A stretch of DNA of 64,000 nt from Ficedula albicollis (GCF_000247815.1 NW_004775881.1:1532573-1596572); one strand, 5' to 3'; shown: positions 9,257 to 23,568, counted from the first letter of the stretch. The notes: generated from the letters alone by a model not told the origin. Numbers and translations are program-made.

Positions 9257-12200
9257 GGAAAAATCTCCAACAGTACAGTGTCCATTATAAATGCTTAAGC
9301 AAACTGGATTCAGTGCCATAGCAGGCAGTGGCTTTAATATATGCTAATCCGTGCTTTCAAGATACTCAGTGGATATTCACACAGTGTGATATTCACTCCA
9401 GATGTTCAATGGTGGCCTAATTCTGCACCACTCGTATTAGCAGCAGAACTGTAATGATCTTTGAAGGAGCAATGTTGAGGGTTTTTCTAATTCTTTACTG
9501 CTGCATTATCTCAGTGAGAACACTCTTCAGGTATTGAGCTCCTGTATTTTATCTGTGTCTTAGTGCTGTGTAATGAATGGCCTTAGCCAGGTCTGGATTT
9601 AGCACAGCAAAGTTGTTAAGTGAGCACAGAAAGGTGCTAAGTGAGCCTCCACAGAGGAGTCAAAGGGTGCCCTTACACTATTCAGCTCCTCCTCTGCAAG
9701 ATATCAAAGCTGGCTTTAATCTTACCTAATATGGATAAAAACCCTGATGGAATCTGGGCTGCAGAGACTTCCCTGTGTGTTGTATGAATCCTGTTGATAA
9801 CAATGCATATGCATTTACAGCTGACCTCTGCTAAATGACAAGCTGGCAGTCTAGAGAAAGTTATTCTGTGCTGCAGTCAAATGAAACATGTAGAAAAAAA
9901 AAATCCAGAAATGTACTTAAACCTCTACATCAATGGAGTAAAGCACCTGAGTATGAGTGCAAGTGGGAGAATGGGTGGTTGTGTTTTGTTCCTTTGAACT
10001 TAGGCTAAATAAAGCTGGGGTAATCCTACAATGCCTTGTAATGAGAATCCTCCCTCAAAGTTATGATGCCACCCTACTTACTCTGGAGAAATAATAGCCA
10101 AATAGAGAGAAACAAAGCTGAACAACAAAATAAAGTTACAATTAGATGTGAGTTCCCAATCTTCAAAGTGGGAAAAGTGGTTGGTCCTGATTTTATTTTC
10201 AGGTGATCCCTTTCTCCCCTCATAATAATAGTGCTGGTGTCATTATAGAGGATTTCACTTGTTCAGAGTATTGCCATTAATGATTCTTACAACCCCCCAA
10301 GTGAAGTAACAGCAAGTAAATACTACCTACCTTTTAAGTAAGGGTATATGAAACTTGCAGCAGAATCCTGTGATGAGCATTTAAAAATAAACTGTCTAGT
10401 ACAGTATTTAGCCTCAGAAATACTCTCCACACTGATTGTTGTAGTGTTTCTTTTCATTTCTGCCTGAACATGCTTAATGCTAGCCAACAGAAAAAAATTT
10501 GGTGTGACACCCATTTTTCCAAGTGGATGAACCATACAAGCTAGTGATCACTGCGATTGTTGAAATTAATCTTTCAGTGTGAATGTTCGATCAGCCTGGC
10601 TTGCACATATGGAAGTGACTGTAAAACTTCTGTGCTATAGGTTCTTGGGTGTGCATTGCATGTATAGGCTTTTGTCATAGCTTCTGTTCATGGAAATTTT
10701 AGTGTTACCTCCAGGAGAAATTTCTCTTTGAAAGATTATTTGCATGTTTTTCTCTCTGTCTTTGTTTCTCTCTCTCATACACTCAAACACACATATACAT
10801 AATCACGTGTATATATATATGCTATATATTATTTTTTGTAAGATTCCTGTGTCTATAGGTTACCAAATGCCCATTAAAATAAGCATATAAGATAGAGGAT
10901 ACAATGCATACACCATCCTCTGTAATAGAAATTATACTTGCAGCACTGCTATGCACTGCTATATCATGCTGTATATGCTGGTTTTGCAATATAAGTGAGT
11001 GGGCTTTTGCAGTATTACATATTGAGCTAATGCTCTCATTCTAATACACACTTCTGTGGGTGGTGATTTAGTCCCATGGCTATGAATTTTTGTGAAATGG
11101 ACTTCTTTAAATTACATCTTCTTATCCTAAGATCAACAACTATTACATTTGGTATCATTTTGTTGTAACAGAAGAGCCTACACTAACAGACCCATAGCTG
11201 TAAATTTGCAGATGTGAGAATTCAGCAGTGCAAAGCTTGATTTATTTGCTCACCCACTGCTATGTTCTTCCATTCACATGGAACAAAAAGCATAACATGT
11301 TCCATGGGGAATCATCCAAGTGTGTCAGATTAAATACTTAAGTCTCTTTTAATTTAATTTAATTTTTCTCCTACATCCTCTATTACTTAGCACCTCTCAC
11401 TTATCTAGAAAGATTTGCTAATGTAGAATATATTTTTGAAGGATAGATGTGTGTATTAGAAACCAAGTTTCAGATATCCAGATATCTGATTCAAATATCC
11501 AGATATTCAGATTCTTTCTCCTGTCTTTTCATGGAGTGAGAAAAGAGAGGATGGTGTGCTAACATTTCTTGTGATGTCCACAGTCTTTAAAGTTATATGG
11601 AGAGGATGATGAAATATACAGCCTATTAAGGAGGACTGGTGGAATATACATGCAGTTCAAAGGCTGCAGGTTTTGGCAGATATAAGTGCTGTCTTGGGCT
11701 GAGGATGATCAAATCTAAATTATGTAGACCCTGCTGTGCTTAATTTTTTAGCAAATGCCTAGGTAAACATTCTGTCAGAATCTGGGATGAAGTCTTTGAA
11801 CAAAGTATAATACTTCTTGAGGTTAGAGATGGTAATTGGATTAAGAAAGGAACTAAATTGTAAAATCTTAGTCCTGCACATGAAAGGGACTACTCAGGTT
11901 TACACAATTGCTATAAAAGCATAGCCAGCATCTAAGCAAACATTCCTTTCTTCATTAACCATGGCAACAGAGTGTCTCCCAAGTTATCTCCAAACAGCAG
12001 AGATCCCAGTTACTAGAGGAAGCCTCTAAGTAAATTTTCTGAGAGATTTAGAAAAGGCTTTCTTTTAAAAAAACGAACATTTTGGAGCTGGTTAGCACTT
12101 AAAACAAAATGGAGTGGTTATTTAATCAATTTCTCAACCTGTAATTAAAGGAATATTCTGACAAGTACATTTTCGCTGCTGACTATCACATTACTGGTAA

Positions 12201-14152
12201 TTGGCTGTGGTTCTCAGAGAAACCAAGTTTATGCAAGTCATAATTGCTTCGGTGTTTTTTGTTCTGAACTGAAATGATGGACCAGAACTGCTTTTCCTCC
12301 AGATGACAAGGTGCAGTTGATGCACCAGAACTTTACCTGTATTAAATAATAGCACTGTTTTTTACTAATCAGCAAAGTCCAAAAAGTCCAAATTTGTTGG
12401 TCTTACTGCCTTTTCGCAAATTTAGGTATCTGCTCTGACATCTGGGATGTCAGAGTGTTTTATTGAGATCATGTGAACCTAAGAACAGATCCCTTACCAT
12501 TACAGACAGACATTTCAACTGTTGCCTTCATGCAGCATTTTAGGTCTTTTAATCAGCCATGTCCTTCCTTTTTTTCATATTAAGCTTGGCTTTTCTCCCA
12601 GGATCTGAACTTCAGAGGCATTAAAGAAGTTATGCCTTTGCAGAATTAATCAGACACATTTGATTAGATACTGCTGCCTTTCCAAATTCTTAACAAGTTT
12701 TAAACTTGTATTTTGTTTTAAAAATCAAATTCCTCAACACACTTTACAACTCTTTCATTAATGAAACATATGCACACATACACATTAACACTTCTCAAAT
12801 CTTACGAATTTTTTGTTAATTGGCTTTCGGTCCACTTGTCACGTAAGATTGCTGTGCAGTGTATTCATAACTTGTATTTCTTTGCAGAATGGGCTTATTT
12901 AGAAATACATGCAGGGACTTAAAGGAAGGAATACATCATTCTTTAAAAACATCCTCAGAGTAAAACTGTCTTTCTGGATTTAGAGTTTGAGAAATGGAAC
13001 CACTTATTCTATCTCTTTAACAATAAAGGTTTTGTTTAATTCCATCCTATTGGATCTTGGATCTGATTTTCCATTTTGGTCTTTATTGTTGACTTACGTG
13101 GGTAGCAAAGGACTACAGACAAGTTGTGATCCAGGTACTCCTGTGAATTTTAATATTTCACTAGTTGAACACTTTTTATTACTGTCCATGTCATTTACTA
13201 CAGTTGAGGTAATAAAATGTTATGATTATCCATTTCTGTATTAAAGGTTTATCTACTTCACATGTCAGCACCAAAAGAACATGGCCTATAGTGGTGTTTC
13301 CGTGGACAGTTTTCTCATCCTGTAGCCGCATGTTGCTCAGGTTCCTGAGTTAGGAGTAACAGCTTATTTATATTTAGTTATGTTTAATAGCTCTCAGTGG
13401 ATTCTTGTGCTAATGATTTGTGTGTGGAGTGACTCTTGGCCTACAACTCCACACCGATCTTTTGGCTGTTGATGTATATACTGAGTCCACTTACACTAGG
13501 AAGGGAGCAAGTTGCTGTGGAAGTTTAGAAGAACAGAAGCATTTCTTGCTGACTACCCGCAGAGAACTAGGGAAAGTTTATCCCTTAAAATTATTATTAA
13601 ATACACTGGGATTTAAGCACATTTCCCATTAATTCTGTGCTACCTCTGGAAGTTCATTTTACTATTTCAATTTTAAAAATACACAGTTAGTTGAATTTCA
13701 GCAACTATCTAGCAAAGTGGTTGCAAACAGAAGGAAAAGATCTCAAACAGGACTGAAAACTCAGGACACAAAAATCAATACCTTTTTTTTTTCAAATAAT
13801 TTTGAAATGTTTCCTATACAGGGTTTTTATTTCAATGTGACCACAAACAATCGAAATGGAAGACACATATGAGCATGAGAAACAGAAATGATTTTTCAGA
13901 CATAAATTCCTCTACTTACTCCAGATATAGACAGTATTTATCTTCCTCTTTTGTGATCTATCTTTACACATTTTGCTTTAATCCAAAAATTATAGCATCT
14001 AAACCTTCTCATATGGAATGCAGTGCGACAAAGCTCCAATGGCAATGAGATCCTTACTGAGTATTTCTGGTCCCTGCTCAGATGCAAATCACTAAACCAC
14101 ACTAGTGACAAATGTTGATATTTTATTTTTGGCTGCTGTAAACTCTTGCAGT
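9257..14152. other. AT-rich non-coding stretch
   Basis: No gene recognised; the longest ORF (85 codons at 12987-13244, plus) has no motif. Minor items are a CT-rich then TA-rich run around 10745-10830, TTTAA repeats near 11345-11366, and a 9-bp stem hairpin at 12433-12455 (CTCTGACAT, loop CTGGG, ATGTCAGAG). Confidence 0.55.
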
Positions 14153-14262
14153 TTTAGTTTGTAGGGTTTATTTTTATTTGTTTTGGGTTTTGGTTTTTTG
14201 GTGGTTTGGTTTTTTGTGGGGTTTTTTTGTTTGTGGGTTTTTTTATTTGTGGGTTTTTTGCT
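14153..14262. repeat. G/T-rich low-complexity tract
   Basis: Irregular GGTTTTTT, GTTTG and GGGTTTTTT words. The minus-strand 60-codon ORF across it is lysine/threonine-rich only because of this composition. Confidence 0.8.
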
Positions 14263-14969
14263 CATTGTAAACATGCAAACAGTTTGTCTGCTCTGAACAA
14301 TAAAGAGTTAAAGATGCATGACTCAGCTTTGCTATCTCATTCATTCTGGTGAAACAATCTTTGAAACTTCAGATGAAAGAAAAGCTTGTCATCCTACCCT
14401 AAGTCCTCTTCTATGAGCTAAATGCTGTCACTTAAAAGCACCAGTCACCCAGACTGCTTTTCATCAATTTTCAATTAAGCAATAGCAATGAGTAAGGTGT
14501 TGCTGTCCCAGCCTGAGAGCAGCTAGCGAAGACTATTCCTGCCTTCCAGCTGCTTCAGGAAAGGCCACCTGCTGCACTGTAATTCTCCCAGAAGTTATCA
14601 CTCTACCTTGGAGGCACTGCATGGAGGAAAATGCTATGTTGCACTCAGTCTCAAACTGTGTCACCTCCCTTCTGTCCATCTGTGCTGGGGACCTGCAGCA
14701 AAAGTGCAGTGCCCTTTCCCTGAATGTGCAGAAAATAATTGCATAAATGGCTGATAAGGTAGGAATCCTTTTGTGGCCTAATCTGTTAATTAGAATCATT
14801 AATTGTAGGGCTACTGATTAATTAATTGGTAGTGATCTGGCACAGCAGAATTCAGTTTCCAGCTAAGATTTTATGGCAAAGATTCTGATTGATGAAATCA
14901 GAATAATTTATCTTACGATTCACAAAGCATCAGTTCTCTCAGTTAATAAAATACATGCAAACTGAAAAT
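14263..14969. other. Non-coding stretch
   Basis: No feature recognised. An 88-codon minus-strand ORF (14533-14799) has no domain or splice signal that I can support. Confidence 0.5.
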
Positions 14970-15031
14970 ATCACTTCAAATATAAAGTATTGTCTGTGTT
15001 ATCACTGCAAATATAAAGCGGTGTCTGTGTT
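14970..15031. repeat. 31-bp tandem duplication
   Basis: Copies 14970-15000 and 15001-15031 share ATCACT(T/G)CAAATATAAAG and TGTCTGTGTT, with three differences. Confidence 0.85.
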
Positions 15032-15686
15032 ATTGTCTTTAAAATGTTGTATTAGAAAGTTTTTCATGTTAGCTGTGTCACCAGCAGTCATCCTGGGTCC
15101 CTTATACTAATGCTGTCACCACTTTTTTGTTAGCTTATGTGTTCTACTGTAATTTCCTAATTTCTATTCCCTAATAAGAAAGTTCCATAAGCAATACACA
15201 AAATACAGCTCAAATCGACACCAGTATCAGGCTGCTATTACTGTTATGATGCACAGGGAATATCTCCATTTGTTTTTGTTTTCATCCTACTCCCAGATTT
15301 GAGTTACATTTTATTCCTGAAATTCTGGTAAGAATCCAAGTCTCTAGGGTTTTTCAAGAACATGGAGCCTGAAAGTCCAATGCTAAGGGTCCTAGACATT
15401 GCCCTTGTATTTACACAAAGCTTTTAAGCCTGGTCTTGTATTAGTCAATGTTTTTGTTAAGCTGTTTCACCTTATCCATACTGAACCCCTCTTGAACACA
15501 TTCAGCAGTCAGACTTTGGGGGTTTTTAAGTGCTAACAGTTGGGGGACTAATATTAAATATGATCTCTATGAGAAGGGATAATGGTTAATTGATCTTAAC
15601 AAAAGTGATAAAAGCTAGCTGAAAAACTTAGAATTGTTCAAGTAAACTCTCTTGTGTGTTTTAAAAGGTATTTGGAAGAGGGTTTA
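15032..15686. other. Non-coding stretch
   Basis: Nothing recognised beyond AT-rich unique-looking sequence. Confidence 0.5.
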
Positions 15687-15814
15687 TGTCTTGGTTTGAT
15701 TTAGGTTTGCCAATTCTAATATATTCAATTTCTTTTAGAGATAGGATTTAGGAGCAAAGACAAGGCAGGCCTAGAACCGAAAAGGGTATATAGAAGAAAT
15801 TTATTAATAACACA

Positions 15815-15945
15815 GAAAAAATAAGAAATTCGGAATAAGATTTCCAGATCAATCCCTCCTCCCGCTCCTGACCTTCCATATGTAGAAAAAAAATAAGAAA
15901 TTTGGAATAAGATTTCCAGATCACTCCCCTCCACTTCCATATGTC
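15815..15945. repeat. ~69-bp tandem duplication in LTR
   Basis: Two copies of a unit containing AATAAGAAATT(C/T)GGAATAAG, TTTCCAGATCA and TTCCATATGT (about 15815-15883 and 15884-15945). The copies differ in the C-rich spacer. Confidence 0.85.
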
Positions 15946-16100
15946 TTAACCACAACATACAGACACACTTCAGTCAGTCTTTCACTTAAATAATCATTTC
16001 AGCTCATCCTAGAGAGAGAAGTTCCTTCTTGTTTTGGCCATAGAGTTCTGTTCCAAGAGAAGAATGAAGTTCTCTTGTGTCCACACTTTCACAATTTGCA

Positions 16101-16381
16101 TCCGCCCAAGAAAATCTGCAAATCGTGGAACTCCTCCCATCTTCACAGTCTTTCCAGAGCTGTGTTATGGGTCACGCCAAACTCATGGGGTATTACTTTT
16201 AAGTGCAAGCTGTTCAAAGCCAAAAGTTCTCTTCATCTCTATCCGCCCGGGGAAAATCTGCAAATCATGAAACTTCCTCTCATCTTCACAGTCTTTTCAG
16301 AGCTGTGTTATGGGTTGTGTTACACACATGGGGTATTACTTTTAAGGCCAAGCTGTTCAAAGACAAAAATTCTCCTCATCT
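16101..16381. repeat. 141-bp tandem duplication in LTR
   Basis: Copies about 16101-16241 and 16242-16381 share TCCGCCC, AAAATCTGCAAATC, TCTTCACAGTCTTT, CAGAGCTGTGTTATGGG and GGGGTATTACTTTTAA in order, with roughly 85-90% identity by eye. It is older than the near-identical duplications elsewhere. Confidence 0.85.
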
Positions 16382-16451
16382 CTTTTTCCATCAAATGTCT
16401 CTGTCCATCTTTCCAGTCTCCAGAACAGAGAGCCCCATTCCCTCAGGGCAA

Positions 16452-16617
16452 AGGATCTTTTTCCTCAAGCACTTCAACACCCGCCCTCCCGCCAAGTAGT
16501 TTTCCACAATTTAAAGGAATTCCAGTGTAGTCCAGTCGTAGGATCTTTTTCCTCAAGCACTTCAACCCCCCCAAGTAGTTTTTCACAATTTAAAGGAATT
16601 TCAGTGTAGTCCAGTCC
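16452..16617. repeat. 88-bp tandem duplication in LTR
   Basis: Copies 16452-16539 and 16540-16617 both begin AGGATCTTTTTCCTCAAGC and end GTGTAGTCCAGTC. The second lacks about 10 bp of the C-rich centre. Confidence 0.9.
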
Positions 16618-17062
16618 CCCCATAGCCTACAAAAAAGGTTTTTCAGCCAACTTATCCGTGACCTGAAAAGCTCTCAGGTCTCCAAGGAAACCTCAGGTTA
16701 CATTATGCAAAAATTATGCCCAAATAAATTTCTAGTTTAAGAAGTCTCTGCAATGGAAAGGGGAAGAGTGCTTGGGAGCAGCCACTGTCACCTAATAATG
16801 GAAATCTAAGAAAAAAAAGATTATAAGGATATAAGTAAAGTATATAGTAAAGAGTGTTCTTCCCCTCATGACAATATTCTGCCTTCTGACTAAATCATTT
16901 AGGAACTTTCTGTGTCAAATCTGCATTCATGTAACATGTTCCTTGCCCTGTGAATGTGTCTGATCTTTTTTAATCCAGTTCCACATTTTCAGTGGCTATG
17001 CTCTTTGTAGTGAGATTATTTCATCAGTTTACCTTAGCATTCTGGCATGTAGTCCAAATCAC

Positions 17063-17494
17063 GATCTTAGCAAAAGTTTCCCTTTCCCCTGGCCATCAAG
17101 GCCCTTAGCTGAAAAACAGGGGAGGCCCTGGTGGCTCCCCCACCCCTGCCCAGCCAAACCGCATGGGGAGGGAGGCCGGGCTGGTTGTTACCTGCAGCCT
17201 CGATGGAAGTCAAGAGAGATAGATTAACTTTACCAATGTGATTTTCTTCTTTCTGGCTGCCTTTAAGATGGGGCAGGGCCCTGGCTGAGCTGTGGCCACT
17301 CTGGGGAAACTAAGATCTTAGCAAAAGTTTCCCTTTCCCCTGGCCATCAAGGCCCTTAGCTGAAAAACAGGGGAGGCCCTGGTGGCTCCCCCACCCCTGC
17401 CCAGCCAAACCGCATGGGGAGGGGGGCCGGGCTGGTTGTTACTTGCAGCCTCGATGGAAGTGAAGAGAGATAGATTAACTTTACCAATGTGATT
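17063..17494. repeat. 181-bp direct repeat, 251-bp spacing
   Basis: 17063-17243 and 17314-17494 are near identical (start GATCTTAGCAAAAGTTTCCC, end ACCAATGTGATT), separated by 70 bp. The unit is more GC-rich than its surroundings and has a run of CCCCCACCCC and GGGGAGGG(A/G)GG words. It may be a fragment of another LTR or repeat, but I could not assign a family. Confidence 0.9.
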
Positions 17495-20356
17495 CATGAA
17501 AGTGAAATAACTTTTAAATTGGTTACCCAGGCTGTCAATTATGAAATCAGCTTTCAGATTGGTCCCTGCAGCTCACAGAGGAAGTTCTCATAGAGGAAAC
17601 AGCCTGTCTGAGTTTTTTGTGCTTTGTGCTTCTCCTCTCAGGTGACTTTTCATGCACAACCAGCACAGTTTAGTAACTGATATAACTTTAAAGTATCAAA
17701 GGACAATCATGATTGTGGTCTATTTTCTGTTTCAATCTGATTTAACATCAGCCCGGCCTAGCTTGGATGCTGGATCATTTTTTGAGCAGCTGTTTGGACT
17801 ATATAGTTAGTGGGAGTCCCTTCTCGTCTTCATTATTGCTTTATATTACCCATTTTAATTTTGCATGAATATGATAGTATTAATTGTATTAAGCCTATTT
17901 GTGATGCAGAGTAGTCTGAGCTCAAGGTTGAGGACAAGCAATTATTATTGCTATAACAAAATATGACACCTTTTGCTCCAAAAATCTTTTGTTCTGCTAA
18001 AAATAGGGCCATTTTTATGATCTGTTCACTTTGAAGGTTATCCCATGAATGTGAGCAGAAAATCTGTGGAAGAAATGAACACTGACATGAACAAGGATGA
18101 CAGGGCAATGTGTCCCGACTGATTTTTGCAATTGTAGTTCTTTTTTATAGATAAGTATGTGCAAACCAACTCTGTTTTCTACATGTGTGACCATTATTTA
18201 AAAGTGTTTGATCTGAAAAAGTCAAACTGTAGGTGGTCAGCAAAAGATTCATATTGAATACTCACTGTTTATAGCGTGTGAGTAGTCAGTCAAATAAGAA
18301 GGGGCAGATTCTGCTCCCCAGAAGAAAGTATCTCTATTTTCTCTGTACTGAGGTTTCTGGTTACTTTTTGTTCTATTTAACCAGCTCTTTAGACATTCTT
18401 AAAAGCATTTTCAAGAAAGTACTATCAACACTTCTTTGCATATTTAGGCTCAGGCCTATGAGCTCAACATCTGCAGCTCTTTGCAGTAAAAGTCTTTAAT
18501 ACCATTGTCCTCCAGAAAGATACACAATTTATGTCATGACTGCAATGGGTGTCTGTACTTTAATCTTCTTGTTGGGTTTATGGGTATAGAATAAGTAACA
18601 GACAAATACAAGCATGTCAGACACGAACACTTTATGATAAACACAAACGTTTAACAACATTGCACTCATTGGAGAGAACATCATAAAAGAAAAAAAATCT
18701 AGTACATAGATTACTGTTAATAGAATTGCAAACAGAAATGTTTAAAACACGTTTAAGTACCAGTTTCCAAGATCTGTTTATATCAACATTACCCATGCCT
18801 TTTTATGTCTGGATTTCACTTGAATCTTCTTTAGAGATTTTACTATAATGCTGTAGATTACACTAAGAAGGCACTGAGAGTCAAAGTCCAAAAACTTCCT
18901 CAGCTGCTCTTCTCACCCCCTAACATTTTGCATGTAATATGATTGGGAAGTTGGATGCTGTCTTTGTGCTTTAGCTGAGAAACCACATTAATTTTCCCAA
19001 GGCCCGTATTTTCAGAGCCCTGCTACAGTTTTATTTCCTTTTTTTTTTCCAGGGTACTATTTATGATTCTCCTTTTAATGGAGAAAATGCAAGAGTAAAG
19101 AGGTGACTTTTCGAGTACAGAAGTAATATGGAATCGCTCCTCCAAAGGTTAAGGGTGAGTCAAATTCACGAACTGTGAGTGAATCTATGTGCCTTTGTAG
19201 GTTTTGGAAGGGAAGAGGAGAATTTCAGGGTGTGGACCAGGGCTGGCAATAGACATTTTTCTCATGACAAAATTAGAGTGCAGAAAGGATACATGGTCAG
19301 TAGTAAAAGCGTGGAAATGCTCTTTGCTCCCACACTCTGCATGTGAAAGAAACCTAATGAAAGCTCAGATCTGCATCTCAATGGACAAATCACATGCTAT
19401 GATATTTACTTTTTGAATGCTCATCTACTGATGGATATGCTTGTTAGTGTTTTTGAGAGTGTATCTAAGAGCCATGTGTGTAGAATACAGTCCAAGGAAA
19501 CATAAAATGATTTTTGGCATAGCTCATTGTGGTCTGATGTATGCACAGAATGATAAATCTTAGTTACTTGTATTAATAAATGGACTATGTGATTGACTCT
19601 TAGAAGTTACATGATAAATGAAAGAGCATTATCTGATTTGGAATAACTCCTGATCTGTGGCAGGTGGCAAAAGTGTACAGGTGCATGGGCTTTTTTTTTA
19701 TATTGGTTTTTTGTCCTGAAAGGTTCCTACTGACATTTTGGGAAAAAAAATTGAGACTAGAGGAGAAGAAAATTGATTTATTTTTAAGAAAAAATTTGGA
19801 GCACAGGTGAGTAATCACTGGTTTAATGGCAAAAGTATCTGTTTCATAACATCTGTATCAACTTAAGTGAAAATGGATCAGCTGGAAAAAAATTAAAACA
19901 GCATGAATCATGCATCCAAAAGGTCACTGATCTAAAAATATACATAATAAGAAAAATAGTAGAAAGTGTGTATGCAATCTAAAATTGTCAAATAAAAATT
20001 AAAATCCCTCTAAACATTCTAAACTTAGGACATTAATTAATTTGAAAATAATTTGGGAAGAGGCAGAAAGCCACCCTGTGATGTCACTTTCATTATATGG
20101 AACATAGCTAAGGAGATAAAAGATCATGCATAGCCCAGGAGAAGATTAAGCCTCTTTATCTCTCTGTAGGAGGAGGTAAAGCATAAATACAGGTAATATT
20201 TCCTGTTCAGGGAAGATGCAGGAACTCCAAATGACTGAGTTTTAATGTGCACTTCTGTCACTGAAGTGCATGTAAGCATAATAGGAGATGCACACAAGTG
20301 CCAAGGCTCATTAAGGCACCCCAGTCATGTCAAAATTAGAAAGCTAATAAGTAAAA
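17495..20356. other. Non-coding stretch
   Basis: AT-rich, no gene recognised. ORFs up to 91 codons (17833-18108, minus) have no recognisable motif. No repeat family was identified. Confidence 0.5.
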
Positions 20357-20361
20357 CCAAG
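20357..20361. repeat. Target-site duplication CCAAG (left)
   Basis: CCAAG here is repeated at 21994-21998, immediately outside the LTR ends TG and CA. A perfect 5-bp duplication supports a complete solo LTR. Confidence 0.85.
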
Positions 20362-20534
20362 TGTTGGGGGTTGAGTGTTTTCTGTTACTGTGTCAATTTG
20401 GGGAATTTTTCCCATTGTCATGCCGATGGAGCTGGCCGGGTCACACCCAGGACCTCTGATGTCTCTGGACAAAGGGGGTAGGTGGGCGCGGCTCCCGGAA
20501 GGGGACGGGGATTCGGAGGAGCTCGGAGGAGGGA

Positions 20535-21619
<1,085 letters not shown>

Positions 21620-21993
21620 AGCTGCCCTCTCCAGCCCGTTCTCACCCAAGACCGGCATGGGCCGCTCCCGTCTCCGCTCCCGCTGCTTCTTTGCAGCTGC
21701 GGGGCTTCGCTCCTGCTGCACCAAGAGCAGGGAGAGCGTGTGCCTGTGGCAAGGAAAGGACTGGGACTGAATTATCTGTTCTGTTTGTTGGCAATTTTAA
21801 TAACTGCTGTTGCTTTCTGCTTGTATTATTAGATATATTAGTAAAGGAGCTGTTATTCCTACCCCCTTATCTCTGCCTCAGAGTCCTTGATTCGGACGAT
21901 TGTAATACTTGGGGGGGGAGTGGAACTGGGGTCTCCATTTCAAAGGAAGACTTCTGCCTTTATTGGCAGATACCTGTCCTCCAAACCAGGACA

Positions 21994-21998
21994 CCAAG
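21994..21998. repeat. Target-site duplication CCAAG (right)
   Basis: Matches 20357-20361 exactly, directly after the LTR terminus GGACA. Confidence 0.85.
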
Positions 21999-22727
21999 TC
22001 CCTCTTCTTAATAAAGTTCCAAATATAAATTTTGGAGGGAGGAGGAACAAAACGAAGTTCTACTGGATGTTGTACCTCCTTGCACATCTTAACAACAAAG
22101 TAAAAATAAAGTATAGGTAGGAAAGAATATTCTGTGCAGGTACTTTTGAAGTCAAAGCCTTATTAGCAAAACCTAGAGATGTTCCAAAAGCAGGTTGTGC
22201 AGCATTTTGTCAAAAGTGGCTTGTATGTATGTGCATACCAGAAATTTTGAAAGGACACTAATGTACATTTATTTTTCCTGTGGTAAAATCTCATGACAAT
22301 ATCAAGCACTGGCAGAAGCAAAGACTGAGATGCCATTTTCTGGCCGAACAAACATTGGACACGGAGATCACAGAGAAATGACACATGCATTGTCCCATAG
22401 AACTTCTCCTAGAAAATATAGCTCTTGGTTTAATTTTATGAGTAAACAGGCCCTTATTTTCTTAGCCATCCAATTACAGCAAAAGGGCCAGATGGGCTCA
22501 CACTAAGCTTTTGTTAGTAATACGCCATTAAATTCAAGGGAATATGACTGATTTGCAGTAATACCTTTAGCAGGCCCAAAATATTTACAGAAAGGTTTGA
22601 AAATTTTTCTCCTGTCTGCCAGTTGCCTTGGGTCTGTTAAAATCTCATGTGCATGCATCTGCCTCTCTATACTGCTCCTTTCTTTGCATCTCATAATATC
22701 ACATTGTGGGGGGCACCTTCTGTATAA
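21999..22727. other. Spacer between two solo LTRs
   Basis: About 730 bp with no recognisable gene or repeat; ORFs of 69-76 codons lack motifs. Confidence 0.5.
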
Positions 22728-22732
22728 TACCA

Positions 22733-23568
22733 TGTCTTGGTTTGAAAGACGTGTTTGTTAAGAAAGGCAGAAGCCTCTTTTGAAATGGACAATGTAAACC
22801 TCCTCCCTCTGAATTATTATCATTTTGAAATTAAGGAGCTCTCAGGCAAAGATATGGGAAGAGGAATAATAGTTCTTTACTAGGAAAAATTAAAATAAAA
22901 ATACAGTAATGTACAAAAAAAAAAAAAAAACCAACAAACCAAATCCAAGACACTGACAGAGGCAGAATACAACCTAACACCCCGTCAGTCAGGGTATTGG
23001 TAGCAGTCTGATTAAATGGTGGCTGCAGTCCTCCTGGAGTGACAGATGTGGTTCTGTTGAAGCAGTGGTCCTGTAGAAGGATGCAGTATTCCTCCAAAAG
23101 TCCAGTGATGATGTGGAAAGGTTTGGTTTTCCTCTGGAATCCAGTGGAAAAAGGCTGCCTTGGTGTTCCAAATCTCAGATTTTATTTAGATAGGAAATGC
23201 TTGGCTCCTCTCCCTGGATGAAGCATCACACAGTGGGATGATGTAATTTTATCAGTCATACAATGGGACTCAATGGCCCATTATCAGAAGATACCTTCTT
23301 CGAGGAAGGATGGATCATGGAAAAGATAAAGAACATTGCCCCATATGGTTTTAAGAGATGGCCCATTAGCCGAGGATATCTCCCACAGAGTCTTCGAGGA
23401 AGGATGGATCATGGAAAAGATAAAGAACATTGCCCCATATGGTTTTAAGAGATGGCCCATTAGCCGAGGATATCTCCCACAGAGATAAGGGTCACTCCCC
23501 CAGTTGTTTTCAACAGATGGTGATAGAATACGTACTTTTGATCACATCCTGTATTGCAACCCAAGACA
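22733..23568 (-). mobile_element. Solo ERV LTR (836 bp)
   Basis: Plus-strand ends are TGTCTTGGTTTG and CCCAAGACA, flanked by perfect TACCA duplications. The left 170 bp aligns with the LTR at 40003 (shared AAGGCAGAAG, then GGAATAA(T/C)AG and CTTTACTA), so it is a related family in the same minus orientation. On the minus strand an AATAAA lies at 23186-23181. A 16-base A-run is at about 22915-22930. The interior includes an exact 94-bp tandem duplication. No retroviral genes flank it, so this is a solo LTR left by recombination. Confidence 0.9.
23297..23484. repeat. 94-bp perfect tandem duplication inside LTR
   Basis: 23297-23390 and 23391-23484 appear identical, from TCTTCGAGGAAGG to CTCCCACAGAG. 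In retroviral LTRs such repeats in U3 often duplicate enhancer elements; here that role is inference. Confidence 0.95.

Larger units (their letters stand above)
15687..16873 (-). mobile_element. LTR-like element with nested tandem repeats
   Basis: Starts TGTCTTGGTTTG, the same terminus as the well-delimited LTRs at 22733 and 40003, and ends CATGACA, giving TGTC...GACA inverted ends. On the minus strand an AATAAA (about 15803-15798) sits near the 3' end, as in the other LTRs. No 5-bp target-site duplication was found at these ends (GTTTA left, ATATT right), so the right boundary is tentative; an alternative end before GTTTA near 17025 would give a match but an atypical terminus. The interior has three separate tandem duplications. 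ORFs at 16034-16530 are internal and not genes. Confidence 0.55.

Noticed and set aside
16034..16530. Overlapping 78-, 98- and 151-codon ORFs with internal repeats
   Set aside because: Repeated peptide segments arise from tandem duplications inside an LTR-like element.
23297..23484. CRISPR-like repeat array
   Set aside because: Only two adjacent 94-bp copies with no spacers, inside a retroviral LTR of a vertebrate genome.
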